29,755 nucleotides of DNA from a virus, in the IMG/VR virus record IMGVR_UViG_3300034418_003902, positions 1-29,755 of that record; one strand, written 5' to 3'. The position numbers were made by a program, and so were the translations under genes. Below, piece after piece: positions 21,250-29,268 of the stretch. Numbering within the stretch: position 1 is the stretch's first letter; every line of letters starts with the position of its first letter. The notes below the pieces were generated by a model. That model was not told the DNA's origin, searched no databases, and saw only the letters and a list, made by a program, of their open reading frames with translations.

Positions 21250-21851
21250 TAAGCAACGCCCTTGTACTTTACGAACGGGGCAACAAGTTGCGCAACATCG
21301 GGGTCGAGTCCTCGGCTAACTCGCATTGCACCGAAATCTCCGAACCCGGCGACACCCAGAGGGCTGTCAAGTCTTTTAAAGATCCTCATGGATTGGATAA
21401 CCGCTGCTTGCTGCACTTGACTGGGCACCGCAGAGAAACCCCAGGTCCCGATAATCTTCACGTCCGCTTCGAAACCACCGAGACTTGTCGACACCGGCCA
21501 GACGTAACGGTCAATGGCTCGGATACGTGTGCTAGGAAAATCAATACCGTCGGCTAAACCGTTCAGAGGTTCTAACTGGTAGTCAGTTGTTGCCCAGGTC
21601 ACGTCATAGTTACCGTCACTCTGACTGCTTGTCTGGATACTGGTCACAGAAACCAAGTCATCAATCTGTAACACGTAACTGTTCTCTGGAATGAAGTAGC
21701 GAGTTGCTGACGCGCTATCGAACTTGCGACCACAGTAACCGTCGATCAACGCCGACGCGCTCGTGGCGGCCATTGTGATAAGAGAGTCATCAACCGTGTC
21801 GGTAATATGCAGAGCCGCTTTCACCTCGGCGACACTTGCGTACAAAGCCAT
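21249..21851 (-). CDS. Head-tail connector, gp6-like
   Basis: 200 residues. ASVAEVKAALHITDTVDDSLI, ASALIDGYCGRKFD, then TDYQLEPLNGL and QAAVIQSMRIFKRLDSPLG follow the HK97 gp6 / SPP1 gp15 adaptor pattern of actinophages. AAGGGAGAACA ribosome site. It would form a ring on the portal. Confidence 0.82.
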   Translation of the reverse strand: MALYASVAEVKAALHITDTVDDSLITMAATSASALIDGYCGRKFDSASATRYFIPENSYVLQIDDLVSVTSIQTSSQSDGNYDVTWATTDYQLEPLNGLADGIDFPSTRIRAIDRYVWPVSTSLGGFEADVKIIGTWGFSAVPSQVQQAAVIQSMRIFKRLDSPLGVAGFGDFGAMRVSRGLDPDVAQLVAPFVKYKGVA

Positions 21852-21875
21852 TGTTCTCCCTTATCTTAATGGAGT

Positions 21876-21915
21876 GTGATGGGGGGCGAGTCCTGCGTGC
21901 CCCACCCCCCACCAC
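21876..21915 (-). other. Long G/C hairpin downstream of the capsid gene
   Basis: Eleven-base arms (GTGATGGGGGG 21876-21886 and CCCCCCACCAC 21905-21915) pair with one mismatch around an 18-base loop. No T-run follows. It lies between the capsid stop and the connector start (gap 21852-21933), a place where phages often keep a stem that shields abundant capsid mRNA from 3' decay or lowers read-through. Confidence 0.5.
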
Positions 21916-21933
21916 GCTTAGGGTCCTAATCTC

Positions 21934-23124
21934 TTAGGAGGCGCCGCCCGTAAACTTCTTCACGTGTGAAGTCTGCGGCAGGTCACCATCGACCCGCAGC
22001 GAGCAGCGGAACGTCACGAGACCATTAGCAAATGCGTAATCGTCGGAACGCTCCAACTTAATGCCGCCGGCCTGGCGAACGTAGTAGGACGGGAAGTGTC
22101 CAGCCAGAGCAGAGACAGCACCGAGACCGACAGCGGCCATGGCGTTGTTCTCAATCAGCGGGAACCCGAGCAAGGTGTCCGGGGTCGCGTCACTAGCCGA
22201 CGGGGCAAAGATGTACTGGCTTGCACCGTCCTGAAGCAAACGAGCGTCCACAACGGCGGACGTCGAAAGCATGAGCCCGAAGCCGGGAAGAGCGCGAGCA
22301 GCGGGGTCAGCCGCGTACACGAGATCAACCAGGTTCTCGTAGGTGAACTTGCCGGTCACGCCGGTGCCGCCGGTCACACCAGCCGAAGCGGCGGTGACGA
22401 TGCCGTTAGGCTTCGATGAACCGTCGCCGACGGTCAACTCGCTGTTAACCTTTACACCGATGGCTTGACCACAGTTGGTCGCAACCATGTCGGTGATCGA
22501 CACGTGCGCGTCCTCGAGGAGCTCCGAGGAGACCTGCAGGAGGAAAGCGTACTTGTATGCGCCCAGGGTCGTGGTCGCCAGGGTCGGATCAGACTCGCCG
22601 ATCGAACCGGCCTCCGCGACAAGCGCGGCGGTCGAGTAAGCAGTCATTGACGGGATTTCGAGGTCCTCACCAGACGAGGTGTTAAGGACGGTCGAGGTGC
22701 GCAGCATCGGTCCGGTGGACTTTGCGATGTACAGAACCTGGTCAAAGAACGAGGTCGGTACAGGTGCACCGGTGCTGCCCTTGGTGATGTCGCGCTTTTC
22801 GAAAGTGACGCTGCGCCGCTCACCGCGAGCCAGCGACCGAATGAGCGAGTCATCGTCCATTTCATCAGCCGGTGCGGGCACAGATACTGTGCGTGCTTCG
22901 GCGTGTGCAGCAGTCGCTGCTTCGATTTCCTTTTCGGCGTCCTGCAGGCTACGGAAGTCATTTTCCCGCGCCTTCAGTTCGTCCATGTGCGCAAAGGCGC
23001 GGTCAACTGACTGGCGCTCCTCTGCGTCGAGGTTACGTGATTCAGAGCCAGCGCGGTCAAGGATTTCCTTGGCCTGCTCGTAGGCGTTCACTCGCTCCTC
23101 ACGTAGGTGCTTAATGTAGTCCAT
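21934..23124 (-). CDS. Major capsid protein, HK97 fold
   Basis: 396 residues. N-terminal scaffold-like delta domain (1-75, charged coiled coil around EQAKEILDRAGSESRNLDAEE), then the HK97 core: DQVLYIAKSTGPMLRTSTV, a GAYKYAFLLQVSSELLEDAH segment, VNSELTVGDGSSKPNGIV, and GGIKLERSDDYAFANGLVTFR. Strong AGGAG ribosome site. The delta domain is expected to be removed by the upstream protease. It is preceded by a structured 183-base gap. Confidence 0.93.
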   Translation of the reverse strand: MDYIKHLREERVNAYEQAKEILDRAGSESRNLDAEERQSVDRAFAHMDELKARENDFRSLQDAEKEIEAATAAHAEARTVSVPAPADEMDDDSLIRSLARGERRSVTFEKRDITKGSTGAPVPTSFFDQVLYIAKSTGPMLRTSTVLNTSSGEDLEIPSMTAYSTAALVAEAGSIGESDPTLATTTLGAYKYAFLLQVSSELLEDAHVSITDMVATNCGQAIGVKVNSELTVGDGSSKPNGIVTAASAGVTGGTGVTGKFTYENLVDLVYAADPAARALPGFGLMLSTSAVVDARLLQDGASQYIFAPSASDATPDTLLGFPLIENNAMAAVGLGAVSALAGHFPSYYVRQAGGIKLERSDDYAFANGLVTFRCSLRVDGDLPQTSHVKKFTGGAS

Positions 23125-23167
23125 CTGACTACTCCTAACGTGTTGTTATCGGATCGCAGGTTACTTG

Positions 23168-23220
23168 TTCGACGCGGCTCCGCAATCGAATAACACCAGG
23201 CGCGGCTCCGCAACCTGGTG
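23168..23220 (-). repeat. Twin hairpins with identical 13-base loops
   Basis: CGCGGCTCCGCAA occurs at 23173-23185 and 23201-23213. Each copy is enclosed by a different stem: TTCGA/TCGAA (23168-23190, extended by TGT/ACA) and CACCAGG/CCTGGTG (23194-23220). The repeat itself contains a GCGG/CCGC dyad. Equal loops on unrelated complementary stems suggest a structure kept by selection, in RNA or as a DNA site. They sit 40-90 bases before the capsid start and no T-run follows. Confidence 0.6.
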
Positions 23221-23223
23221 AAG

Positions 23224-23302
23224 TGGAGGTGGTCGGAATCGAACCGACGTTCCGTTCGGTTCCCTCGTGGGGTTTTTCGAACGGGCTAACCAGTGCACCC
23301 CC
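23224..23302 (-). other. tRNA-like element (T-arm plus acceptor, non-canonical core)
   Basis: Minus strand, starting five bases after the protease stop. A perfect T-arm (GTCGG TTCGATT CCGAC) is followed by CACCTCC-A, which pairs with GGGGGTG at the 5' end (one G-U pair) to give a 7-bp acceptor and discriminator A. The 47 bases between do not make a clover leaf: no proper D-arm, and instead a CCGTTCG/CGAACGG stem with a 19-base loop. CCA is not encoded. It may be a decayed tRNA, a tRNA mimic, or a fragment matching a host tRNA end. No anticodon is assigned. Confidence 0.45.
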
Positions 23303-23307
23303 TCGCC

Positions 23308-24924
23308 TTAGAATGTCTTGGCGATAAGTTCCAGTTTGTCTCTCAGCAAGCCGACAGTTTCGTCAGCCTCTTCTGGTTCAGGTTCCGGCTGATCGCTCTG
23401 TCTCTGCACAACTTGGATTAACAGATCCGCTTGATCGCTGTCCAGCGTTTCGCCTGCCTCAAGGACGGTGAGTGCTTCAGCAAGTAACTCGGCGTCTGTT
23501 TCCGTACGCTGAGCAAGCAGAGTTGCTTTACGAATAGTTGCGCTTGTGGCTTCGTAAGCCGGGAACCCTGTGACGATAGAAACCTCACGCAAGGCGATTT
23601 CGTTGAGATACCTACGCTGACCGTCGGAGCTCCACTCATCGGTTCCGGCCGGTACATGAAAACCGAAACTCATGGAGTCCACGTCACCGCGCTTCATTAA
23701 CACGGCGAGATCCTTGGCGTAACTTGTTTCGGGTAGATCCGCGTCCACTCGCAAGCCTCGTGAGTCCTCTTTAAGGCGCAACGTACCGGCGCGAGTCGAA
23801 GCCAGCACCATTGTGTCCTCGTGGTTTACAAACATTTTAATCTGATTACGGCTTGACAGGGTTCGCTCAAAGGCACCAGGTCGGATCTGCTCAATAAACG
23901 GTAGCGGTTCACTGTCGCTGTTAAACACTGCGGCGTAACCACTAAAAGACCGACCGCCGCTTTCCTCTCGCAACTCAAGATCCTGCACCTGGACTTGGCG
24001 CATCTCAACAGTAGACATTTGCCCTCTTTCGCCTTTAATCTTTTCTGCTTGCTTGCTTAACCATTTCCTTGCAGGCTCTGGGTTTAACGGGTCAATCCCC
24101 CAGAGATAATGCGCCACGGCACCTGGTCCAGGCCATTCACGATTATCGGGATCATTATTTTTCGGACGCTGCAAATCAACTTTATGTCGAGCAGCCCACG
24201 CATTCGCTCGTATTACCTTGTCGTCAGACATTCGTCCGCGAGCCATTGCACGAGCCTCACGCAGCGTTCCTTCGGTGAGACCTTTCCCACCTTTACCTTC
24301 CCGATAAAGTTTTAGACCGCGCTTCGCGGCTTCCTGGACGTACTCTGGAACCGAAACGGCTCGCAGATCTCTCTTCGTGCGTCGCGGGTGATCCGGGTGC
24401 AGTAAGTCATTATCCTGGACATATGTTTTGCGCTGCGGTCGACCAGTTCGCGCCAAAAACAAGAAAGCATTAACACGAGCAAAAGCCCACGCACTTCGAC
24501 TAATACCAGGCCGATGACTCGTGCTGTAAGCACCTGCCCCGCGCCTGTAAACCGCCTTCAATGCACCAAGGCGAACGCGAGTCCATTCCGGCCGATTACG
24601 TTCACGCATTTTTTCGTTATGCTCATCGGCTTTGTTTTTTAATGTGGTTTCAGTTCTCGCGCTTAACTTAATACTGTTACCGGATCCGCTTGCGCTGCCC
24701 TCTGGGTTTTTCTTACTGCCTTTGATCTGGTCTTTCTTCGGGGCAGGCGTGCCACCGTGGTAGCTCCGTTCCCCGCCTGGTTCGATATCTTCAGCCACAG
24801 ACAACGCAACCATCTGGTCAATCGCTGCCTGCTTGGTTTTATGGCAGCCGAGAACCTCACCATCATTTTTAATAGTCGCCCAGCCGGAGCAGCCGTAGGC
24901 GTCATCAGTAATAAAGTAAGGCAT
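23308..24924 (-). CDS. Capsid maturation protease with N-terminal extra module
   Basis: 538 residues. About 303-538 is a HK97-type prohead protease (Peptidase S78): FSGYAAVFNSDSE, IEQIRPGAFERTL, KMFVNHED (likely catalytic His), KRGDVDSMSFGFHV (likely Ser), and EVSIVTGFPAYEAT. Residues 1-302 form a separate module, beginning ITDDAYGCSGWATIKND, with a basic region containing AYSTSHRPGISRSAWAFARVN and the QDNDLLHPDHPRR motif; its role is unknown. An in-frame ATG at 24018 behind AAGAGGG could give a protease-only form. TGATG overlap with the upstream gene. Confidence 0.87.
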   Translation of the reverse strand: MPYFITDDAYGCSGWATIKNDGEVLGCHKTKQAAIDQMVALSVAEDIEPGGERSYHGGTPAPKKDQIKGSKKNPEGSASGSGNSIKLSARTETTLKNKADEHNEKMRERNRPEWTRVRLGALKAVYRRGAGAYSTSHRPGISRSAWAFARVNAFLFLARTGRPQRKTYVQDNDLLHPDHPRRTKRDLRAVSVPEYVQEAAKRGLKLYREGKGGKGLTEGTLREARAMARGRMSDDKVIRANAWAARHKVDLQRPKNNDPDNREWPGPGAVAHYLWGIDPLNPEPARKWLSKQAEKIKGERGQMSTVEMRQVQVQDLELREESGGRSFSGYAAVFNSDSEPLPFIEQIRPGAFERTLSSRNQIKMFVNHEDTMVLASTRAGTLRLKEDSRGLRVDADLPETSYAKDLAVLMKRGDVDSMSFGFHVPAGTDEWSSDGQRRYLNEIALREVSIVTGFPAYEATSATIRKATLLAQRTETDAELLAEALTVLEAGETLDSDQADLLIQVVQRQSDQPEPEPEEADETVGLLRDKLELIAKTF

Positions 24925-25199
24925 CAGTTCTGTTTCTGCACCAAGACACCAACATCAAGCCCGTCAGAGTCGCTCATAGCGTGCAGGCTCTCACCGCTAA
25001 GCAGGGTCAAGGCTAAAGTCTCGCCAGGATCCAGGTGCGGCGAGTTAAGCAGGGTGACACTCGCGCTTCCATAATGGATGTATTCGTTGCTGCTTTTGGT
25101 CATGTTGTGCAGCGTTACGAACTGAGGCTCAACAGACGGCGAAACAATCTCAGTCACCGTTGTATTACTAAGAGTGTAAACCGCTTGTGACATAGTCAT
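24924..25199 (-). CDS. Small head-region structural protein
   Basis: 91 residues, AGGAG eight bases before ATG. QFVTLHNMTKSSNEYIHYGSASVTL and LDPGETLALTLLSGESLHAMS form a small beta-sandwich, a pattern seen in short phage proteins that decorate heads or tails. No catalytic motif. One of three small genes inserted between portal and protease. Confidence 0.6.
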   Translation of the reverse strand: MTMSQAVYTLSNTTVTEIVSPSVEPQFVTLHNMTKSSNEYIHYGSASVTLLNSPHLDPGETLALTLLSGESLHAMSDSDGLDVGVLVQKQN

Positions 25200-25209
25200 A
25201 TGTGGCTCC

Positions 25210-25689
25210 TCACAAAACGCCGATCAACTTAAGTTCCTGCTCATCTTTGATCCGTCTTTTCTCCGCTTCCGACAGATCACTGTTCACAAAACCTTCCGCA
25301 TGGAAACGCATAGGGCGAACATGTAATCTACTGCGACCGTCAGCCCCACCAATGCTGCGCATTTGGCCGATACTTGTACCGCCTAAACTCGCCGAGCCGC
25401 GAACTCGACCAGATGAAACATTATGACCAGACGCGCTGCCGACAAACGCAGCCGCCTTTACTTGTTTTCTGTACGGGTAACCTCGAGGCGATGTGCCACC
25501 GCTGGCGGTTCCTGTAACAGCCCCGGTGCTCGTATTCGAACCAGTTACAGTACCGCTGTGACCAAGCGTTCCGGTAACAGTTCCCGAACTCGTGTTCGAC
25601 CCGGTGACGAAACCTGTGCCTTGCCCGCCGAGAACATTCGTGTCAAGGACACCGAGCGTTGCGCTGTTAAGCGTAAACAGCCCAGCCAT
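25210..25689 (-). CDS. Repeat-containing structural protein
   Basis: 159 residues from the ATG at 25689 (TGATG overlap). The start FTLNSATLGVLDTNVLGG matches the LDSAxxGxLDT motif of the minor tail protein. A Gly/Ser/Thr-rich stretch follows with repeats of the form VTGSNTSSGTVTG, two near-perfect and further degenerate copies to about residue 105. The C-terminal third is basic then helical (LSEAEKRRIKDEQELKLIGV). It is probably an extended fibre or decoration protein. Confidence 0.55.
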   Translation of the reverse strand: MAGLFTLNSATLGVLDTNVLGGQGTGFVTGSNTSSGTVTGTLGHSGTVTGSNTSTGAVTGTASGGTSPRGYPYRKQVKAAAFVGSASGHNVSSGRVRGSASLGGTSIGQMRSIGGADGRSRLHVRPMRFHAEGFVNSDLSEAEKRRIKDEQELKLIGVL

Positions 25690-26042
25690 CACGACACAGT
25701 TTCAGTAAGGTTCCCAGAAGAAATCGTGTAGGTACCAGCCGAAGAGAAAGTCTGCGAGGCGTTAAGTGCTCGCCAGCCGTAAAACGTTCCACCGGAAGAG
25801 GCGGACCAGTAACCAAGATGGGTAATCGTCACACCGGTTGGTACTTCAAAGACAATGTTCGCGTCCGTCGCAGCCGAGCCGCTTGCGGCCGCCGCCCAAC
25901 TAACCGCCTCTCGCGTGTACGAACCGCCCGTGACCTCGTTGCTACCGTCAGTCCCTGGGCTTGCCGTATGCAGGCTAACGTGTGACGCCGCAGAAGTAAG
26001 ACCCGCAACCTGCAGGTTAAGACCAGCGTTGTTCAGACCCAT
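25689..26042 (-). CDS. Phage structural protein, tail-fibre-like family
   Basis: 117 residues, GGAGG ribosome site. GLTSAASHVSLHTASPGTDGSNEVTGGSYTREAVSW and GVTITHLGYWSASSGGTFYGW follow a beta-rich family found in many phages and often labelled tail fibre-like. Alone, without a trimeric fibre shaft. Located directly after the portal gene. Confidence 0.62.
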   Translation of the reverse strand: MGLNNAGLNLQVAGLTSAASHVSLHTASPGTDGSNEVTGGSYTREAVSWAAAASGSAATDANIVFEVPTGVTITHLGYWSASSGGTFYGWRALNASQTFSSAGTYTISSGNLTETVS

Positions 26043-26044
26043 TT

Positions 26045-27559
26045 CTATTCCTCCACGATTTCGACAATATCGCCGTTGTCGTCACGCTTGATTTTTCGTG
26101 ACCGCGCGGACGGCTCCGGGACTTGCACATTCACAACTGGGGCTGGTGCGGTTCGCAGAGACATGTCAATCATTTCTTGGATATCAAACATTTCCATGTC
26201 GGATCGAACCGGGTAAGCCTCTTCCGGGTCATCTGGGTTAAGAGTCGCCGGCTGCTGCAACTGCACCGTCGGAAGACCAGTATGCGAGATCCGCGGGAGA
26301 CCGACAACCTCAAGAGCCTCCGCGGGATCGAAACCTAACTGCACAAGTTTCGCCAACATCGTGACGCGCTTATCCTGCTCAGTAATATTTGCAGCCTCGA
26401 CATTCACATTGGCTAGCGGGACTCGATAACTGTCGCCGCCGTCCACGCCACGGAAGTCCTCGAGGCGTCGAACATCGTTGATCGACATAAACCCGGACTG
26501 TAAAGCAGTGCTATACGCCGAGTAACGGCTACTAAGGTCACCTCGAAGCAACCCGTCCATGTTAAACCTGATGAACGCCTCGCCTGGCAGCAGCGTGCTG
26601 TAGGCCGCCTCTAGTTTCGCCAAGTAAGGTCGCAGCGTGTAAACCGCAAACTGTATCGCGTTCTGTTCGTTACTTGAGTATGACTGGACACCTGGTGCCG
26701 CAACTTGCAGCATGTGCTGAGGTACGCGAAAAACACGCGCCACTTCCTCTACCGCAAAACGGCGGCTCTCCAACATCTGGGCTTTTTCAGGTTCGATCTG
26801 CGTCGGCACAAACTTCGCACCGCCACCGAGGACACCGATCTTGTTCGCTTTGTGTATTCCTCGATGTGACGCCTCAAAGGTTTCTTTGAGCTCCATTGCT
26901 TGTTCTTTTGTAAGCATGGATTGCAGCTCAAGGATCCCGGTCGTTGTGCTTCCTTGACCGAAGAACCTTGCGCTGAACTCATCAAGTGCGGCGGCGATAC
27001 CGAGAGTATCTTTGACTTGTTCGATACGGCTGATGCCGCGCAGTTCGCCAGGTTTCTTTAACTCGGTGAGATGCAGAACATCGTTGCGGCTCAGTGTGAC
27101 CTTGTCATCAAAGATGTACGTTACTTCGCCTTCATTGTTGCGCTTGACTTCGATTTTCTTCGGGTCGAGCACAACCAGGGCTGTCGGTAGCCCTGTGTTA
27201 CCACCGCTGGCGGCGCGATACACACGGACGAAAGCATTACCGTCAAGCAGCAGACTAATCATCACCTGAGCAATGTGATCCTCGCGGGTTGTGCCCGAGT
27301 CTGGTGTGTCAAGCCAACGAGGTCGCGGGCGAAATGGTCTCCGCGCACCATCGAACCGCACGAAACTATCCGCCGGCAAAGTGCTAATCGTGTCTGTTAA
27401 TAGTCGAACCGCTGCGTAAACGGCACCGATTTTCAGGCTCGTCAGTTCATTAATAACCTTACCGCTGGGTGTTGTGAGATTAAAATCCGCACCGCTGGCG
27501 AAAAGGGTCTGGTAGGAGATTGCACGTTCCTCGCCTCGACCAAGTAACCGGCCAATCAT
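26045..27559 (-). CDS. Portal protein, HK97 family
   Basis: 504 residues. GAVYAAVRLLTDTISTLPAD, DGNAFVRVYR, LHLTELKKPGELRGISRIEQVKDTLG, FFGQGSTTTGILEL, and VEEVARVFRVPQHMLQV with SYSSNEQNAIQF are the conserved blocks of HK97-type portals. The dodecamer forms the DNA channel and head vertex. ATGA overlap with the small membrane protein upstream. Acidic/basic C-terminal tail (RKIKRDDNGDIVEIVEE). Confidence 0.93.
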   Translation of the reverse strand: MIGRLLGRGEERAISYQTLFASGADFNLTTPSGKVINELTSLKIGAVYAAVRLLTDTISTLPADSFVRFDGARRPFRPRPRWLDTPDSGTTREDHIAQVMISLLLDGNAFVRVYRAASGGNTGLPTALVVLDPKKIEVKRNNEGEVTYIFDDKVTLSRNDVLHLTELKKPGELRGISRIEQVKDTLGIAAALDEFSARFFGQGSTTTGILELQSMLTKEQAMELKETFEASHRGIHKANKIGVLGGGAKFVPTQIEPEKAQMLESRRFAVEEVARVFRVPQHMLQVAAPGVQSYSSNEQNAIQFAVYTLRPYLAKLEAAYSTLLPGEAFIRFNMDGLLRGDLSSRYSAYSTALQSGFMSINDVRRLEDFRGVDGGDSYRVPLANVNVEAANITEQDKRVTMLAKLVQLGFDPAEALEVVGLPRISHTGLPTVQLQQPATLNPDDPEEAYPVRSDMEMFDIQEMIDMSLRTAPAPVVNVQVPEPSARSRKIKRDDNGDIVEIVEE

Positions 27560-27708
27560 TCGCGCCTCTCCTTGCTGTTATTCATCTCAAGTAATACACC
27601 GAACATCAGGATTGTCAGGCCTCCGAGAATAATCGCAGCAGGCCACCAGATGACGTACACGCCAACAAATATTGCTATCAAACCGATGACTTGCAGTACG
27701 GTAGGCAT
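27556..27708 (-). CDS. Tiny membrane protein between terminase and portal
   Basis: 50 residues. Two closely spaced hydrophobic stretches (VLQVIGLIAIFVGVYVIWW and IILGGLTILMFGVLL), then a charged tail (EMNNSKERRE). AGGAG (overlapping the TerL stop) precedes the ATG by seven bases; the stop overlaps the portal start (ATGA). Its function is unknown, and a short membrane protein here is unusual for a head operon; superinfection exclusion or anchoring of assembly are guesses. Confidence 0.68.
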   Translation of the reverse strand: MPTVLQVIGLIAIFVGVYVIWWPAAIILGGLTILMFGVLLEMNNSKERRE

Positions 27709-27717
27709 GCGGCGCTC

Positions 27718-29268
27718 CTAAACGAAAAAGAAAGGACTCGGTTCCTGCGGCTGCTCGACTTGTGACATTGCACGCTCAACAGCCATAATACTTGCAACAG
27801 CGGCGTCAATCTTGCGGTCACTGTTTCTATTTTCTTTGTAAATGCGCACGCCTCTGGCGTCTTTCTTTAACACCGCGTTGCTGACGTGGCGCGTAAGCGC
27901 GGGATTACCGTCGTGTGTCATTTGACGTTCCAGGATCATCGTCATAAATCTCTGTGTTGCTGGTGTCATTCGCGCCGGACTCTGCGGGAAAGATGTGACG
28001 GGTAAACCTTCCGCGGCGAGGAGCTCCAGGCTGCGTGCCCACAAATGCGGGTCTGCCGTTATCTCGCGCACCGACCAGCGCAGACACGCCGTGCGCACGG
28101 CTTCCTCGACATCGAGGATCGGGACAGTCCACTCTGGCTGACCTGGCGGTCTCTCCCAGATATTCACCACCGACAGATGCGGGAAGTCACCCATCTCCAC
28201 GACAACAAGCGCGGTAGCGTCACGACTAAAAGAACCGTCCAAGCCGAGAACAACGTCTGCACCGTCCGGTATCGGTCGCGCATTAAAACATTCGTCCCAC
28301 GCCGCCTGCGGCAACCACTGGCCTTGGATCGTCACCGGTTGGTTAAACCAGTATCTGCGCCATTCGGCTTCGGTGGTCTGCGGGTCATCGTAAGACTCGG
28401 CGATTGCGTCTAGATCCATCCACTCTTGCGCCGGCCCGTACACTTCCTTCAGACCTTCAATGCGATCTCGCTTGTTCGTGTGCTTCCATTTTGCGCCGGC
28501 TTGCTTATGATCAAACAGCAAAGTGTTATCCTTGGTGCGCCCTTCCGACACCATCTGTGCATACTCGTGCGTGCCTTCCGCCACAGATTTCTCGCCTGGT
28601 GCGTACATCGTTGTTGTCTCTAACGCCCAGCCGCTAGCAATCTTGCGCTTTAGCAGGTTCCTAGCCACCACTTGGTGCAGTCTTTTTAGGCGAGGCAAAA
28701 CCCATAAGTGCGTTTCATCGAACACAACGAACGTGGATTTGCCGCCGTCTTTAGAGGAATCCGCAGCCGACTCCGGTGTGATCGAACCGCCGGTTGGTAA
28801 AACAATGCGCGACAACCCGACATCAATCCCCGGGTACCTCGCGGTAAGTTTCTCTGCGGTGCTACAAATAAACCGCACCGCGTCATACGTGTTACCGGCC
28901 TGCCCAAACTCGGTTGCGAAACACAAAACCTCAGGTCGCTGCACAGGTTTACCGACAGGTTCCCCAGGTTCGTAGGCGTACCCCCAGTCAGACACCTCGC
29001 CGTCCTCCGCGTAATGCGAAAACCGCACCGGACCTAAAGCCTCGGCGACAGCGAGAAACGCAGCCAACTCCGACTTCGCTCGACCTTTAGGACGCGACAG
29101 TACCGCACGCCGAACGGATCTCTTACCTTGATCGTTAAGCGCATAGGCCTTACAGATAAACGCGGCAAACTCATCGTCAAGCACAATCGGTTCGCCCTCA
29201 ATATCACCTGGTCCGTGAACAAGGTGAAACTCGACCCAATCCACGAGCGCATAACCGAGACTATTCAT
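27718..29268 (-). CDS. Terminase large subunit
   Basis: 516 residues. ATPase half: Walker-A-like LSRPKGRAKSELAAF, Walker B FVVFDETHLWVL. Nuclease half: GLDGSFSRDATALVVVE (first Asp), ITADPHLWARSLELLAAEG, and the last acid in SDRKIDAAVASIMAVERA. It pumps DNA into the head and cuts it. Start lies eight bases inside terS end with no strong ribosome site, so translation is probably coupled. Confidence 0.92.
   Translation of the reverse strand: MNSLGYALVDWVEFHLVHGPGDIEGEPIVLDDEFAAFICKAYALNDQGKRSVRRAVLSRPKGRAKSELAAFLAVAEALGPVRFSHYAEDGEVSDWGYAYEPGEPVGKPVQRPEVLCFATEFGQAGNTYDAVRFICSTAEKLTARYPGIDVGLSRIVLPTGGSITPESAADSSKDGGKSTFVVFDETHLWVLPRLKRLHQVVARNLLKRKIASGWALETTTMYAPGEKSVAEGTHEYAQMVSEGRTKDNTLLFDHKQAGAKWKHTNKRDRIEGLKEVYGPAQEWMDLDAIAESYDDPQTTEAEWRRYWFNQPVTIQGQWLPQAAWDECFNARPIPDGADVVLGLDGSFSRDATALVVVEMGDFPHLSVVNIWERPPGQPEWTVPILDVEEAVRTACLRWSVREITADPHLWARSLELLAAEGLPVTSFPQSPARMTPATQRFMTMILERQMTHDGNPALTRHVSNAVLKKDARGVRIYKENRNSDRKIDAAVASIMAVERAMSQVEQPQEPSPFFFV

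Noticed and set aside
23224-23302. A normal tRNA gene with an assignable anticodon
   Set aside because: No D-arm or 7-base anticodon loop can be folded between the acceptor and T-arm, so only a tRNA-like element is reported.
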